DNA of 64,000 nucleotides from Devosia nitrariae (GCF_030160115.1 NZ_BSNS01000011.1:692865-756864); one strand, 5' to 3'. Shown: positions 13,976 through 24,166, counted from the stretch's first letter. Translations and numbers: made by a program. The notes: generated by a model not told the origin, from the sequence alone.

Positions 13976-15424
13976 ATGACCGTCACTGTTGCCATCGTCG
14001 GCCGGCCGAACGTGGGTAAGTCCACGCTCTTCAACCGTTTGGTCGGGCGCAAGATCGCGCTCGTCGACGACACGCCCGGCGTCACTCGCGACCGGCGCGA
14101 GGCCGAGGGGCGGATCGCCGACCTCAAGTTCCGTGTCCTCGATACCGCCGGCTTCGAGGACGTCAGGGACGGCAGTCTCGAAGATCGCATGCGCCAGCAG
14201 ACCGAGCTCGCCATCCGCGAGGCGGACGTCATTCTCTTCATGATCGATGCGCGCGCCGGCGTCGTGCCGCTCGACGAGCGCTTCGCCCAGGTGCTGCGCC
14301 GGGCCGGCAAGGATGTGCACCTGATTGCCAACAAGGCCGAGGGGCGCGAGGCGCAGGCGGGGCTGGTCGAGGCTTTCAGGCTCGGATTCGGCGAACCCAT
14401 ACCGCTCTCGGCCGAGCATGGCCTGGGCATGGCCGACCTCCATTCGATCGTCTCCGAGGCGATCGACAGGGCCGCCGAGGCAAAGGGTGAGGGCGCCCCC
14501 GAAATCGAGGCGATGCCCGAGGTGAACGTCGATATCGACGACAGCGAGCTCGAAGGCGAGGGCGAAGAGGCAACGCTACGCTGGAACCCCCGCCGCTACC
14601 TCAACGTCGCCATCGTCGGGCGGCCCAACGCCGGCAAGTCGACCCTCGTCAACCGCCTCGTCGGCGAGGATCGCGTGCTGGTCGGCCCGGAAGCCGGAAT
14701 CACCCGCGATTCCATTCTCGTGCCCTGGGAATGGCAGGGCAGGGTCATCAATCTTGTCGATACCGCCGGCATCCGCCGTCGCGCCCGTGTGACCGAGAAG
14801 CTCGAAAAGCTCGCCGTCGGCGATGCGCTGCGCACGATCCAGTATGCCGAGGTCGTGGTGCTTATGCTCGATGCGACCATTCCCTTCGAAAAGCAGGACC
14901 TGCAGCTCGCCGACCTCGTCGAGCGCGAGGGAAGGGCTATGGTCATTGCCGTCAACAAGTGGGATCTTATCGAGGACAAGCCCGCAACTCTGGCGGCTCT
15001 CAAGGAGGCCTGCGAGCGACTGTTGCCGCAGCTGCGCGGCATTCCGCTGTTGACCCTCTCGGGTCTCACCGGCCGCAATCTCGATCGTCTGATGGACGCC
15101 ATCTTCGAGATCGAGAAGGCCTGGAACGGCCATGTCTCGACTGCGCGTCTCAACCGTTGGCTCGCCGGCATGGTCGAGGGCCACCCGCCGCCGGCCGTCT
15201 CGGGGCGCCGGCTGAAACTGCGCTACATGACCCAGGCCAAGAGGCGCCCGCCGAGCTTCATCCTCTTTGCCTCGCGCCCCGATGTGCTGCCCACCTCCTA
15301 CCAGCGCTATCTCGTCAACGGTCTGCGTGAGGCGTTCGCACTGTTGGGCACGCCCATCCGTCTCTGGGTGCGCGCGTCGAGCAAAAATCCCTATGACGAT
15401 CCGGGCAAGCGCAGGATCGGATAG
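13976..15424 (+). CDS. der: Ribosome biogenesis GTPase Der
   Basis: Tandem GTPase needed for 50S subunit maturation. The 482-residue protein has two G domains. The first P-loop GRPNVGKS is at residues 9-16 with DTPG and an NKAE instead of NKxD. The second P-loop, GRPNAGKS, begins at residue 215, followed by [11 protein letters not shown] and NKWD. The KH-like domain follows from about 380 ([36 protein letters not shown]). The acidic linker of about 30 residues between G domains is longer than in E. coli. Length and order are normal for alphaproteobacteria. The start ATG fits the family; the preceding YfgM-like gene ends 19 bases upstream, so co-transcription is likely. Confidence 0.96.
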   Translation: MTVTVAIVGRPNVGKSTLFNRLVGRKIALVDDTPGVTRDRREAEGRIADLKFRVLDTAGFEDVRDGSLEDRMRQQTELAIREADVILFMIDARAGVVPLDERFAQVLRRAGKDVHLIANKAEGREAQAGLVEAFRLGFGEPIPLSAEHGLGMADLHSIVSEAIDRAAEAKGEGAPEIEAMPEVNVDIDDSELEGEGEEATLRWNPRRYLNVAIVGRPNAGKSTLVNRLVGEDRVLVGPEAGITRDSILVPWEWQGRVINLVDTAGIRRRARVTEKLEKLAVGDALRTIQYAEVVVLMLDATIPFEKQDLQLADLVEREGRAMVIAVNKWDLIEDKPATLAALKEACERLLPQLRGIPLLTLSGLTGRNLDRLMDAIFEIEKAWNGHVSTARLNRWLAGMVEGHPPPAVSGRRLKLRYMTQAKRRPPSFILFASRPDVLPTSYQRYLVNGLREAFALLGTPIRLWVRASSKNPYDDPGKRRIG

Positions 15425-15528
15425 AGATTCCTCGTATGGCCGGTGGCGAACCCGGCCCAATTGCCTTATCTAATGGTGTGCCCGAGTGACCCGATGCCGA
15501 GTGCGGGTCGCGCAACACCCTCACGCCC

Positions 15529-16806
15529 TTGTTCATTCAGATTGCTATCGTCGTCGTCCTGACATTGATCAACGGCCTGTTGGCCATGTCGGAACTGGCG
15601 GTGGTCTCCTCCCGTTCGGCGCGGCTGCGCGTGCTGATCGACCAGGGTGACAAGGGCGCCGCCATTGCGCAGCGGCTTGCAGAAGATCCGGGCAAATTCC
15701 TGTCTTCGGTTCAGATCGGCATCACGCTGGTCGGTATCCTTTCCGGCGCCTTCTCAGGCGCAACCCTGGGCTTGAGGCTTGCCGAATGGCTGCGCACCAT
15801 CGGCGTGCCGGCAGGCGCTTCCGACTTTTTCGGTGTCGGCGTCGTCGTGGTCGCCATCACCTATATGTCGCTGGTTGTCGGGGAGTTGGTGCCCAAGCAG
15901 ATCGCGTTGCGCAATCCCGAGCGCATCGCCGCCCGCGTCGCGCCGCTCATGGCCTTCATCGCCATCGTCGCCGCGCCTGTGGTCTGGCTGCTCGACATAT
16001 CCGGTCAGGGCCTGCTGCGGCTCATCGGCCAGCACGGAGAGCGCGAGGAGTCGGTCACCGAGGAAGAGGTGCGCACGCTGATTTCTGAGGCAACGACCGC
16101 CGGTGTCCTCGAGCGCGAAGAGCAGTCGATGATTTCGGGCGTCATGCGCCTCGCGGACCGCTCGGCCCGCGGCCTGATGACGCCGCGACTCGATGTCGAC
16201 CTCATCGATCTTTCCGACAGTCCCGAGGAGATCCGCAAAGCCATCCTCTCGACCCACCGCTCCCGCCTTCCCGTGCAGGAAGGGGATGCCGACACCATCA
16301 TCGGCGTGGTGGCGATCAAGCGGCTGATTGAGGTCTTTGCTACCGAAGAGCCGCTGAACATCCGCGAATTTGTCGAACCCGCGCCGGTGGTCATGGACCA
16401 CACCAGCGCTCTCGACGTCATCCATGCCCTGCGTCGTTCGACCGTCCATATGGCGCTGGTCTTCGACGAATACGGCCACTTCGAAGGCATCATCACCTCT
16501 GGCGACATTCTCGAGGCCATCACCGGCGTATTCCAGGAGGAGGACGGAGAGGAGCCCGCTGTCATCCGGCGCGAGGACGGCAGCTATATCGTTGCGGGCT
16601 GGATGCCGGTCGACGAATTCGCCGACCGGCTGGGCGTTTCCATCCCACGCGATGCCAAATACGAGACGGTTGCCGGCTACGTGCTCTCGCTCGTCAACCA
16701 CCTGCCAAAGGTTGGCGAGACTGTCGACAGCGAGAACTGGCGCATTGAGGTGCTCGACCTCGATGGGCGCCGCATCGACAAAGTGCTACTGAGCCGGATC
16801 GAGTAG
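15529..16806 (+). CDS. CNNM/CorC family protein with CBS domains (hemolysin-like)
   Basis: A 425-residue membrane protein. Residues 1-180 are the DUF21/CNNM transmembrane domain (LTLINGLLAMSELAVVSSR; YMSLVVGELVPKQIALRNPE). Residues of about 195-320 hold a CBS pair (RGLMTPRLDVDLIDLSDSPE; LRRSTVHMALVFDEYGHFEG), and about 335-420 the CorC_HlyC domain. The family is linked to magnesium or cobalt efflux; the name hemolysin is historical. The frame starts at TTG, and homologues begin at the same FIQIAIVVVLTLINGLLA segment, so TTG is the likely start although no strong ribosome site is seen. It follows der after 104 bases. Confidence 0.88.
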   Translation: MFIQIAIVVVLTLINGLLAMSELAVVSSRSARLRVLIDQGDKGAAIAQRLAEDPGKFLSSVQIGITLVGILSGAFSGATLGLRLAEWLRTIGVPAGASDFFGVGVVVVAITYMSLVVGELVPKQIALRNPERIAARVAPLMAFIAIVAAPVVWLLDISGQGLLRLIGQHGEREESVTEEEVRTLISEATTAGVLEREEQSMISGVMRLADRSARGLMTPRLDVDLIDLSDSPEEIRKAILSTHRSRLPVQEGDADTIIGVVAIKRLIEVFATEEPLNIREFVEPAPVVMDHTSALDVIHALRRSTVHMALVFDEYGHFEGIITSGDILEAITGVFQEEDGEEPAVIRREDGSYIVAGWMPVDEFADRLGVSIPRDAKYETVAGYVLSLVNHLPKVGETVDSENWRIEVLDLDGRRIDKVLLSRIE

Positions 16807-16862
16807 CTCCGCACGGTTGCGAAAACGTTGGAACGGGCCTTTTTTCGAACGTCTGGTTCGGA

Positions 16863-17597
16863 TCAGAGATCGGAAAATTCGCCCGTGCGCATGTCGTAGA
16901 GCCTGCCGGTCTCGTCGAGGGTCGGCGATACGAGATTGACGAGGTTCGGGGCGATTTCGGCGGGCTGGGGCAGCGTTTCCGGGTTCTCGCCCGGCATCGC
17001 CTTGGCCCGCATGGCGGTGCGCACGGCGCCCGGATAGAAGACATTGGCCTTGACCCGGGATTGCTCCATCTCGGCCGACCAGGATTTGACCATGGCGTCG
17101 AGCGCCGCCTTGCTCGCGGCGTAGGGCCCCCAATAGGGCCGCGCCGAGCGCGCCGAGGACGAGGAGACGAAGACCGCTCGTCCGGCTTCCGACTGGCGCA
17201 GCAGCAGGTCGAGCGAACGAACGAGCCGGTAATTGGCGATGACGTTGATGGTCATCACCTTCTCGAAATCCTCGGGCGAGACATGCGGCAGGGGCGAGAG
17301 CACGCCGAGCATGCCGGCGTTGGCGATGAGCCCGTCCAGCACGCCCCAGCGCTCGAAGATTGCTGCGCCCAGCCGGTCGATGGCGTCGCCGTCCTTGAGG
17401 TCTAGCGGCACCAGCGTTGCCGAGGAGCCGAGGTCCTGTATCTCGTCGTCGAGTTCCTCGAGTCCCCCGACGGTCCGCGCCACCGCAATGACATGAGCGC
17501 CACGCCGTGCCGCTTCCAAAGACGCGGCATAACCGATCCCCCGGGAAGCGCCTGTCACCAGCACGACCTTGCCCTGAAGATCCTTTTCGTCTTGCAT
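16863..17597 (-). CDS. Short-chain dehydrogenase/reductase
   Basis: A 244-residue classical SDR. The nucleotide loop is VTGASRGIGYAASLEAARRG at residues 14-33. NAGMLG near residue 93 and the catalytic residues in SSSSARSARPYWGPYAASKA (Ser, Tyr and the Lys four residues on) are all present. The substrate is not predictable. Its start codon shares one base with the purF stop (TAATG), so translation is coupled. In Rhizobiales an SDR of this kind regularly follows purF, which supports orthology to that conserved but uncharacterised enzyme. It converges on the CNNM gene. Confidence 0.9.
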   Translation of the reverse strand: MQDEKDLQGKVVLVTGASRGIGYAASLEAARRGAHVIAVARTVGGLEELDDEIQDLGSSATLVPLDLKDGDAIDRLGAAIFERWGVLDGLIANAGMLGVLSPLPHVSPEDFEKVMTINVIANYRLVRSLDLLLRQSEAGRAVFVSSSSARSARPYWGPYAASKAALDAMVKSWSAEMEQSRVKANVFYPGAVRTAMRAKAMPGENPETLPQPAEIAPNLVNLVSPTLDETGRLYDMRTGEFSDL

Positions 17598-19099
17598 TAA
17601 CCGGCCTCTTTAAGCAGCGAGATTTGCTTGGGTTCGTTCTTGGAGCGGCCGTTCAGATCAGTCAACTGCGTGGGGTAGTCGCCGGTGAAATAATGATCGG
17701 TGAATTGCGGCGCGTGCGGATTGCGCCGTTCGCCCCCGACCGCGTCGTAGAGCCCGTCGATCGAAAGGAACTGGAGCGAATCCGCCCCGATGAAACGGCA
17801 CATCTCATCAAGGCTCGAATACTGGTTGGCCAGCAGCTTTTCGGGATCGGGCGTGTCGATGCCGTAATAGTCCGAATGGAAGATCATCGGGCTCGCCACG
17901 CGAATGTGCACTTCGCTCGCGCCCGCTTCGCGCATCATCTGCACGATCTTGACCGACGTGGTGCCCCGCACGATCGAATCATCGATCAGCACCACGCGCT
18001 TGCCAGCGATCTCGGCCCGGTTGGCCGAATGCTTGAGCTTGACCCCGAAGGCACGGATCTGCTGCGTCGGCTCGATGAAGGTGCGGCCAACATAATGGTT
18101 GCGGATGATGCCGAGCTCGAACGGGATGCCGCTTTCCTGGGCGTAGCCGATGGCTGCCGGCGTGCCCCCGTCCGGCACCGGTACCACGACGTCCGCCTCG
18201 ACCGGTGCCTCCCGGGCGAGGTTCATGCCCATGCGCTTGCGTGCCGAATAGACGCTGCGCCCGGCAACCATCGAGTCCGGGCGGGCGAAATAGACGTATT
18301 CGAAAAGGCAGATGCGCTCGCGGCGCTTGGGAAAGGGCTTGAACGATTCGATGGTGATCTCGCCATCCGGCTGGATTTCGGCAACGACCACCTCGCCGTT
18401 CTCGACGTCGCGCAGGAACTTGGCCCCGATGATGTCGAGCGCGCAGGTCTCGGAGGCAAAAATCGGTTTGCCGTCGAGCTCGCCCAGCACCAGCGGCCGG
18501 ATGCCGTTGGGGTCGCGCGCGCCGATGAGCTTGGTGCGCGTCATCGCGATCATTGCATAAGCGCCCTCGATGGCCCCCAGCGCGTCGATGAAGCGGTCGG
18601 ACGAGGAGGTGCGCTGCGAGCGGGCGATAAGGTGAAGGACCACCTCGGTATCCGACGTCGACTGGCAGATGGCGCCTTGCGCGATGAGGCGCCGTCGCAG
18701 CGACAGCCCGTTGGTGAGGTTTCCGTTGTGGGCGATGGCGATGCCGCCGACTTCGAGCTCGGCAAACAGCGGCTGCACGTTCCGCAGGATCGTTTCGCCG
18801 GTGGTCGAGTAGCGCACGTGCCCCATGGCCATGCTGCCCGGAATACGGTTGAGGGTCGCGGGATCGGTGAAGTGATCGCCCACGAGCCCCAGCTGGCGTT
18901 CCGAATGGAACTGACGTCCGTCGAAGGAGACAATACCCGCGGCCTCCTGGCCACGATGCTGCAGGGCATGCAGGCCCAGAGCCGTCAGCGTCGCCGCTTC
19001 CGGATGCCCCAGAATGCCGAACACCCCGCACTCTTCGCGCAGGGTGTCGCCATAGAGATCGTCGTCGATGCTCGGGTGATGGTTCACCGAACTCTCCAT
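17597..19099 (-). CDS. purF: Amidophosphoribosyltransferase
   Basis: First committed enzyme of de novo purine synthesis, which transfers glutamine-derived ammonia to PRPP. The 500-residue protein has a short propeptide followed by Cys24 (LREECGVFGILG), the N-terminal nucleophile of the glutamine amidotransferase domain. The C-terminal phosphoribosyltransferase domain contains the PRPP loop VVLIDDSIVRGTTSVKIVQM. HNGNLTNG and RYSTTGE motifs are intact. It follows cvpA by 75 bases, as in E. coli and most Proteobacteria, and overlaps the downstream SDR start by one base. A small hairpin lies in the cvpA-purF gap. Confidence 0.97.
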   Translation of the reverse strand: MESSVNHHPSIDDDLYGDTLREECGVFGILGHPEAATLTALGLHALQHRGQEAAGIVSFDGRQFHSERQLGLVGDHFTDPATLNRIPGSMAMGHVRYSTTGETILRNVQPLFAELEVGGIAIAHNGNLTNGLSLRRRLIAQGAICQSTSDTEVVLHLIARSQRTSSSDRFIDALGAIEGAYAMIAMTRTKLIGARDPNGIRPLVLGELDGKPIFASETCALDIIGAKFLRDVENGEVVVAEIQPDGEITIESFKPFPKRRERICLFEYVYFARPDSMVAGRSVYSARKRMGMNLAREAPVEADVVVPVPDGGTPAAIGYAQESGIPFELGIIRNHYVGRTFIEPTQQIRAFGVKLKHSANRAEIAGKRVVLIDDSIVRGTTSVKIVQMMREAGASEVHIRVASPMIFHSDYYGIDTPDPEKLLANQYSSLDEMCRFIGADSLQFLSIDGLYDAVGGERRNPHAPQFTDHYFTGDYPTQLTDLNGRSKNEPKQISLLKEAG

Positions 19100-19132
19100 T
19101 CCAAGTCTGCCCTCAACAGCAGTCTGGGTCTT

Positions 19133-19150
19133 TGTTCCCCATCGGGAACA
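19133..19150. other. Small hairpin in the cvpA-purF gap
   Basis: TGTTCCC and GGGAACA pair around a 4-nt loop 34 bases upstream of the purF start. There is no T-tract. It could be a weak attenuator, a processing site or a regulator dyad; nothing visible decides between these. Confidence 0.3.
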
Positions 19151-19174
19151 TGGCCAGTCAGCAACCGGCCGAAA

Positions 19175-19816
19175 TCACGCGCCGACGTTTGCGCCGGGCG
19201 TCGGCTCCAGGCCCTGAGGCGAGGGCAGGGGCGTACTGTCCTCGGTCGAATCAGTGCCTTCATCCAGCGGTGCGGCGGGGGCAGTGCCCTCTTCCTCGGT
19301 GATGCCGGTGCCGCCGCGCAGCACCTGCGTCACCTGCTCCTCGAGGTTGTCCGGGAGCATGGCGATCAACGTGTCGCCCATGTTTTTTAGGTGCGGCAGC
19401 GTCTGGCTGTTGGCCGCCCATGGCGGCAGGTTGTTCGGGAGGAGCCAGAGACCGAAGATAACGATGACGATGGCGATGAGAAGCCCGCGCAGTACGCCGA
19501 AGACGAAGCCCAGGGTCCGATCGATCGGCCCAATGCGGCTGTCGACGACGAAATCGGCGATGCGCATGGTGATGAGGTGCAGAACGATCAGAGCCACGAT
19601 GAAAGTGACGATGACCGTCGCCACGTCCGCGACCACCTGCTCGGCGATGTACTGGCGAGCGATCTCGGGGTGGTACTGCCACATGTAGATGGCGATGGCC
19701 GCTGAGCCCGCCCAAGTGGCGAGCGACAGCACCTCGCGGGTCAGCCCGCGCGCCGTGGCCAGGATCGCCGAGATCAGCACCAGAATCCCAACGCCCACAT
19801 CGAAAGCCGTCAGCAT
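19175..19816 (-). CDS. CvpA family membrane protein
   Basis: A 213-residue inner-membrane protein with four hydrophobic spans in the first 130 residues (FDVGVGILVLISAILATARG; VIVTFIVALIVLHLITMRIA) and the CvpA signature RTLGFVFGVLRGLLIAIVI. The acidic Pro/Thr/Glu-rich C-terminal 50 residues are probably cytoplasmic and disordered. CvpA is named for colicin V production in E. coli and is implicated in envelope homeostasis; its biochemical role is unresolved. It lies directly upstream of purF. On its 5' side the usual neighbour radA is separated from it by a broken MFS gene and about 450 bases of non-coding DNA. Confidence 0.9.
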   Translation of the reverse strand: MLTAFDVGVGILVLISAILATARGLTREVLSLATWAGSAAIAIYMWQYHPEIARQYIAEQVVADVATVIVTFIVALIVLHLITMRIADFVVDSRIGPIDRTLGFVFGVLRGLLIAIVIVIFGLWLLPNNLPPWAANSQTLPHLKNMGDTLIAMLPDNLEEQVTQVLRGGTGITEEEGTAPAAPLDEGTDSTEDSTPLPSPQGLEPTPGANVGA

Positions 19817-20049
19817 GTCAGAAGAGCCTGCCCAATTCGTTGCTAAAGTCTTGCTGCCGGACCTTTAGCGGCTTTGCGCAGCAATGCCAAGCATTGTGGG
19901 GCTTAAGCTCCGGGTTGTTCTCAAAAAGCAACGGCTTGCCTCTATCGCCGGAGCGGGAGGCGAAAAAACAGACCCGGTTTCTCACGAAGAAGTTCGCATC
20001 AACGAAAATCTGCAGCGCGTGCGCCAATCCGATCAGATCGCGTCGGGCT
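19817..20049. other. Non-coding stretch upstream of cvpA
   Basis: No supported gene. A minus-strand open frame of 110 codons spans it and runs into the end of the broken MFS gene. It has no ribosome site, no family resemblance and a mixed codon pattern, so I treat it as chance or a relic. The stretch probably contains the cvpA promoter, but no clear -35/-10 pair was found. Confidence 0.4.
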
Positions 20050-21266
20050 CTAACTGAGATCTGCACCCCGCGGCGGAGAGCTCGGGCGCAGTGTATTGGC
20101 CATAGGGTGCGCAGGTTCGGATGGCCCACGTCCAGCATCGGCGCCGGCAAGCGCCTTGGTGGCGAGGAGCGCCGCGATGATCATCGGCACCACAGCCCAA
20201 TACGAGAAGCGGATACCGAAATGTTCAGCAATGAAACCGAGCAGCGGCGGCCCGGCGAAGAACACCACGAATGTCATCTGCCCAAGCGCAGCGACGTTGA
20301 CGGAAGCCGGCCGATCGGTGCGACGCGCCGCCGCCGAGATGGCAAGCGGATAGACCGAGGAACAGCCGATACCCATGAGAGCAAAGCCAATGAGCGCGAC
20401 GTAAGGGTGTGGCGCTGTCGCGACCGTCATAAGACCGATGGCCGCGATGCCGAGCAGCACGGCGGCCACCGAGCGCGGGCTGTAGCGGTCGGCCACGGGG
20501 TCAAGGCTGAACCGTGCGATAGCGATAAGCAAGGAGAAGATGGTCACGCTGAGGCCGCCAACGAATGGCTCGACCGCAAAGACGTCGCGCATATAGATCG
20601 CCGACCAGTCGACGCCCGCGCCCTCGGCGAAAAGCGGCGCGGCGCCGATGAGGCAAAGGGTAGCAGCCCGATTGTCGGAAACGCGATGAGCGGAGAATCA
20701 CCGGCATGACCGTCCGCTCGCCTGGGCGCATTTTCGATCTTGGAAAAGACGATCCATCCTGCGATCACAATGACGACCAGCACCATGGAGGTGTGCAGTT
20801 CGATGGAGATCGCAGCTTGCCGGAGGCCCGCCGCGACAAAGGCAGTTACGAAAAAGCCGAAACTCCACATGCCATGCGCGCGGCTCATGATGCGATAGCC
20901 GAGCAGGGCCTCGTGGCGATCTGTCTCGAGATTGACATTGATCTCGAACGCTCCCGCCAGAATGCCGGCAATAAAGAACAGTGGCGCGGCCATCAGAGCT
21001 GAAGGCGCCCAGGGGATCAGCGCATAGAGGATCGACGCTCCAAAGACGGTGACGTACGCCGCGGCGCGAGCCCCGAACCTTTCGACAAGCCGACCCGAGA
21101 ACGTCAAACTGAACAGGGCGCCAAACGACATGGTGACGAGCAGGAGGCCAAGCTGGCCTTCGGTCAGGTCAAACTTCAACTGCAGGTCAGGCAGCCGCGC
21201 GAGCAGCGCCCCCATCGAGAACGCCAGGGCAAATTGGATGAAGAAGATGCGGTGATGCGGCTTCAT
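20050..21266 (-). pseudogene. MFS transporter gene with a one-base frameshift
   Basis: The first 190 codons encode the N-terminal six spans of a YbjJ-like major facilitator (FFIQFALAFSMGALLARLPD; LGLLLVTMSFGALFSLTFSG). After SPLIAFP the frame fails. Reading one base over from about 20677 gives DNRAATLCLIGAAPLFAEG, then VDWSAIYMRDVFAVEPFVGG and the remaining spans to a TGA at 20050. One extra base at GGAAA (plus strand) would restore a protein of about 405 residues, normal for the family. The gene sits between radA and cvpA, which are usually adjacent in Rhizobiales, so it looks like an inserted and now decayed accessory gene. Confidence 0.82.
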
Positions 21267-21479
21267 TTTTCGCTCTCGGCGTTGTTCCGGATCGGCGCGC
21301 TATCGAGGTTCCGGCAAATGGAATCGGACTCCGGGTGGAGTGGTGGCCGGCTTTAGGACTGCAGTCCAACGCAGCCCATCCAGCCTATCAAGTTTTGCTG
21401 ACAGGTTATGTCAGGAAGACGGAGGCCGCCCTGCGACGTTCCATGGCCCTAATGCAAAATTTGCTGCCTATGCCACGCT

Positions 21480-22901
21480 TCAGGAGACCTCATGTCTACC
21501 GCCATAGGCGTCCTCGCGGACGCTTGCCGGTTGGCCTGCAGCCGCAATCCGTCCCACGATCTCGGCGAGTTCCGTGAACTCGGAAACGGCGAGGTCGACT
21601 GATCGGTCGGCGGCACTCAGCCGCCCGGTCGACACGGATCCGAACCCGAGCTTTTGCGCCTCGCGCAGCCGTAGTGCCGCGTGCACCACCGGCCTGATGC
21701 CGCCGGCCAGCGAAATCTCGCCGAAATAGACCGCATCCGTCGGCAGGGGCGAGTTGGTGAGCGAGGAAATGAGCGCGGCGGCGACCGCCAGGTCCGCTGC
21801 CGGCTCGTTGATCTTCAACCCTCCGGCAACGTTCAGGTAGATATCGTTGGCTCCGATCCTCACCCCGCAGCGGGTCTCGAGCACCGCGAGCACCATGGAA
21901 AGCCGCGCCGAATCCCAGCCGACCACCGCGCGGCGCGGGGTGCCGAGCGGAGAGGGGGCAACGAGCGCCTGGATTTCAATCAGGATCGGGCGTGTACCCT
22001 CCATGCCGGCAAAGACCGCCGATCCCGCGGCGCCCTCGTCGCGTTGATCGAGGAACAGAGCGGAGGGGTTGGCGACCTGGGTGAGGCCCAGCGCCGTCAT
22101 TTCGAAGACGCCGATCTCGTCGGTGGCCCCGTACCGGTTCTTGACCCCGCGCAGTATGCGGAAGGTGTGACTGGAGTCGCCCTCGAAATAGAGGACCGCG
22201 TCGACCATGTGTTCGACGACGCGGGGTCCGGCGATCTGTCCGTCCTTGGTGACGTGCCCGACCAGCACCACCGCCGCGCCCGATTTCTTGGCAAAGCGCG
22301 TCAGTGCCTGCGCCGAGGTCCTGACCTGCGTGACCGTGCCCGGCGCGCTCTCCACCCGGTCGGTCCATAGCGTCTGGATGGAATCGACGATGACGAGATC
22401 GGGCGCGGTGCCCTGCTCGAGGGTCGCCAGGATCGTCTCGACATTGGTCTCGGCCGCCAGCATCACTTCGGCTTCGCCCAGCCCCAGGCGCTGGGCGCGC
22501 AGCCGCACCTGCGCCACGGCCTCCTCTCCCGAGACATAGACGACCCGCCGGCCATCGCCTGCCAGCGCTGCGGCCGCCTGCAGCAGCAGGGTTGATTTGC
22601 CGATGCCCGGGTCGCCGCCGACGAGAAGCGTGGACCCTTTGACGAACCCGCCTCCGGTCACCCGATCGAGTTCTGCAAGACCGGTCGTCACCCGCGCCGC
22701 ACTCTCTGTCTCGCCCGAGAGCGGCACCAGCCGCGTCGGCTTGCCGTTGGCCTTGGCCGACTTCGGCCCGGCGCCGATACCGCTGTCGACGACTTCCTCG
22801 ACGATGGTGTTCCATTCCCCGCAGGAATCGCAGCGCCCGGCCCACCGCGCCGTGACGGACCCGCAATTCTGGCAAACGAACGAGGATTTCAGTCTGGCCA
22901 A
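21480..22901 (-). CDS. radA: DNA repair protein RadA (Sms)
   Basis: DnaB-like ATPase that promotes branch migration in homologous recombination. The 473-residue protein shows the N-terminal C4 zinc finger (Cys10, 13, 24 and 27), Walker A GGDPGIGKST near residue 94, the RadA-specific KNRYG motif (KNRFG in most species) near 255, and a C-terminal Lon-protease-like domain (DIYLNVAGGLKINEPAADLA). Length is usual. It is the third gene of the run dnaB-alr-radA; the gap to alr is 123 bases. Downstream, the expected next gene cvpA is displaced by the MFS remnant. Confidence 0.96.
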   Translation of the reverse strand: MARLKSSFVCQNCGSVTARWAGRCDSCGEWNTIVEEVVDSGIGAGPKSAKANGKPTRLVPLSGETESAARVTTGLAELDRVTGGGFVKGSTLLVGGDPGIGKSTLLLQAAAALAGDGRRVVYVSGEEAVAQVRLRAQRLGLGEAEVMLAAETNVETILATLEQGTAPDLVIVDSIQTLWTDRVESAPGTVTQVRTSAQALTRFAKKSGAAVVLVGHVTKDGQIAGPRVVEHMVDAVLYFEGDSSHTFRILRGVKNRYGATDEIGVFEMTALGLTQVANPSALFLDQRDEGAAGSAVFAGMEGTRPILIEIQALVAPSPLGTPRRAVVGWDSARLSMVLAVLETRCGVRIGANDIYLNVAGGLKINEPAADLAVAAALISSLTNSPLPTDAVYFGEISLAGGIRPVVHAALRLREAQKLGFGSVSTGRLSAADRSVDLAVSEFTELAEIVGRIAAAGQPASVREDAYGGRHEVS

Positions 22902-23024
22902 GGGCTTGTCCCGCTAGTGTCGCGACCGCTGATCGGTCACTCTCCGATAACAGCAACCAGCAATCTGTTCAAGAACAGACGGAGAACATCGCCTTCGCGG
23001 CGACGAGAAGGCAGCGCCCGTTGT

Positions 23025-24152
23025 CTAGGGTTCCTCGGCGCCGCCCACGTAATTGCGCGTATAGCGTCCCTTGAGGGCCGTCAGCAGCTCGTAGCCGATG
23101 GTGCCGCAGGCGTCGGCCTGGTCGTCGACACTGATATGGGGCCCGAACACCTCCACCCCTTCGCCTGGCTTTGGCAGGTCGGACCCGAGGTCGGTGATGT
23201 CGACGATGGTCAGGTCCATCGAGATGCGCCCGAGGACTGGGCAGAGCTTGCCACGCAGCCAGACCTTGCCGCCGGGACGGGAATTGGTGCTCGAAAGTGA
23301 ACGCAGGAACCCGTCCGCATAGCCGAGCCCGATGATGGCGAGCCGGCTTTCGCGCCAGAGCGTGAAGGCCGCCCCATAGCCGACGGTCTCGCCGGTGCGC
23401 CCTTCCTTGACCTGCAGGATCGGGGCATGGAGCGTTGCCACGTTTGCCATCGGATTCTTGCGTCCGATGACGGCGCGGCCGCCGTAAAGGGCGATGCCCG
23501 GCCGCACCATCTGGAAATGGTAGTCGCGACCCGTCATCAGCCCGGCCGAATTGGCAAGCGAAGCCGGCACTTGCGGGAAATGGGTCAGAATCGACTGGAA
23601 GAGCGCCAGCTGCGTGCGGTTCTTCTCGTGGTTGGGTTGGTCGGCGCAGGCGAGATGGCTCATGATCATCTGCGGCGCAAAGCCGATCAGGTCGATGCGC
23701 TCGCGCACCGTCGTCGCTTCGTTCAGCCGAAAGCCAAGACGGTTCATGCCCGTGTCGAAATGGAAGGCGGCCGGATAGGCCTCGTTGCGTTCCAGGCACT
23801 TGGCCAGCCACTCCTCGAGCATCGCCATCGAGGAAATGACAGGCATCAAGCGCTGGCGTACATAGACATTGGCTGCACCTGGATAAAGTCCGTTGAGCAC
23901 GAAGATGTGCGCCTGCGGCACGGCCGCACGCACGGCGAGCGCCTCATCGACCGTGGCGGTGAAGAAGAATTGCGCACCGGCCGCTGCCAGCGCCTTGCTC
24001 GCCTCGGCGATCCCCATGCCGTAGGCATCTGCCTTGACGACGGCAGCCGTCAGCGCACCCGCCGATACCGTATCGAGCGCGCGCCAGTTGCGGGCCAGCG
24101 CCGCAAGATCGATCGTCAGCTGACCCCCGAGGCCAGTAGTGACTGCGGCCAT
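23025..24152 (-). CDS. alr: Alanine racemase
   Basis: PLP enzyme that interconverts L- and D-alanine for peptidoglycan. The 375-residue protein carries the PLP lysine Lys40 in AVVKADAYGMG and the second catalytic Tyr in ETVGYGAAFT near residue 258. The family segments FHFDTGMNRLGF and GRISMDLTIVD are intact. Its start lies 14 bases after the dnaB stop, so it is co-transcribed with the replicative helicase, a link conserved in Rhizobiales. No signal peptide is present, which fits a cytoplasmic, biosynthetic racemase rather than a periplasmic broad-specificity one. Confidence 0.96.
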   Translation of the reverse strand: MAAVTTGLGGQLTIDLAALARNWRALDTVSAGALTAAVVKADAYGMGIAEASKALAAAGAQFFFTATVDEALAVRAAVPQAHIFVLNGLYPGAANVYVRQRLMPVISSMAMLEEWLAKCLERNEAYPAAFHFDTGMNRLGFRLNEATTVRERIDLIGFAPQMIMSHLACADQPNHEKNRTQLALFQSILTHFPQVPASLANSAGLMTGRDYHFQMVRPGIALYGGRAVIGRKNPMANVATLHAPILQVKEGRTGETVGYGAAFTLWRESRLAIIGLGYADGFLRSLSSTNSRPGGKVWLRGKLCPVLGRISMDLTIVDITDLGSDLPKPGEGVEVFGPHISVDDQADACGTIGYELLTALKGRYTRNYVGGAEEP

Positions 24153-24166
24153 TCCCGCCCTTCGTG

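Noticed and set aside
17507..19390. 627-codon plus-strand open frame opposite purF and the SDR
   Set aside because: Purely a mirror of GC-rich coding on the minus strand; it has no family features. The same applies to the 578-codon frame opposite lptD and the 595-codon frame opposite treS.
19818..20150. 110-residue minus-strand gene before cvpA
   Set aside because: No ribosome site, no recognisable family, and it overlaps the end of the broken MFS gene. Possibly a relic but not supportable.
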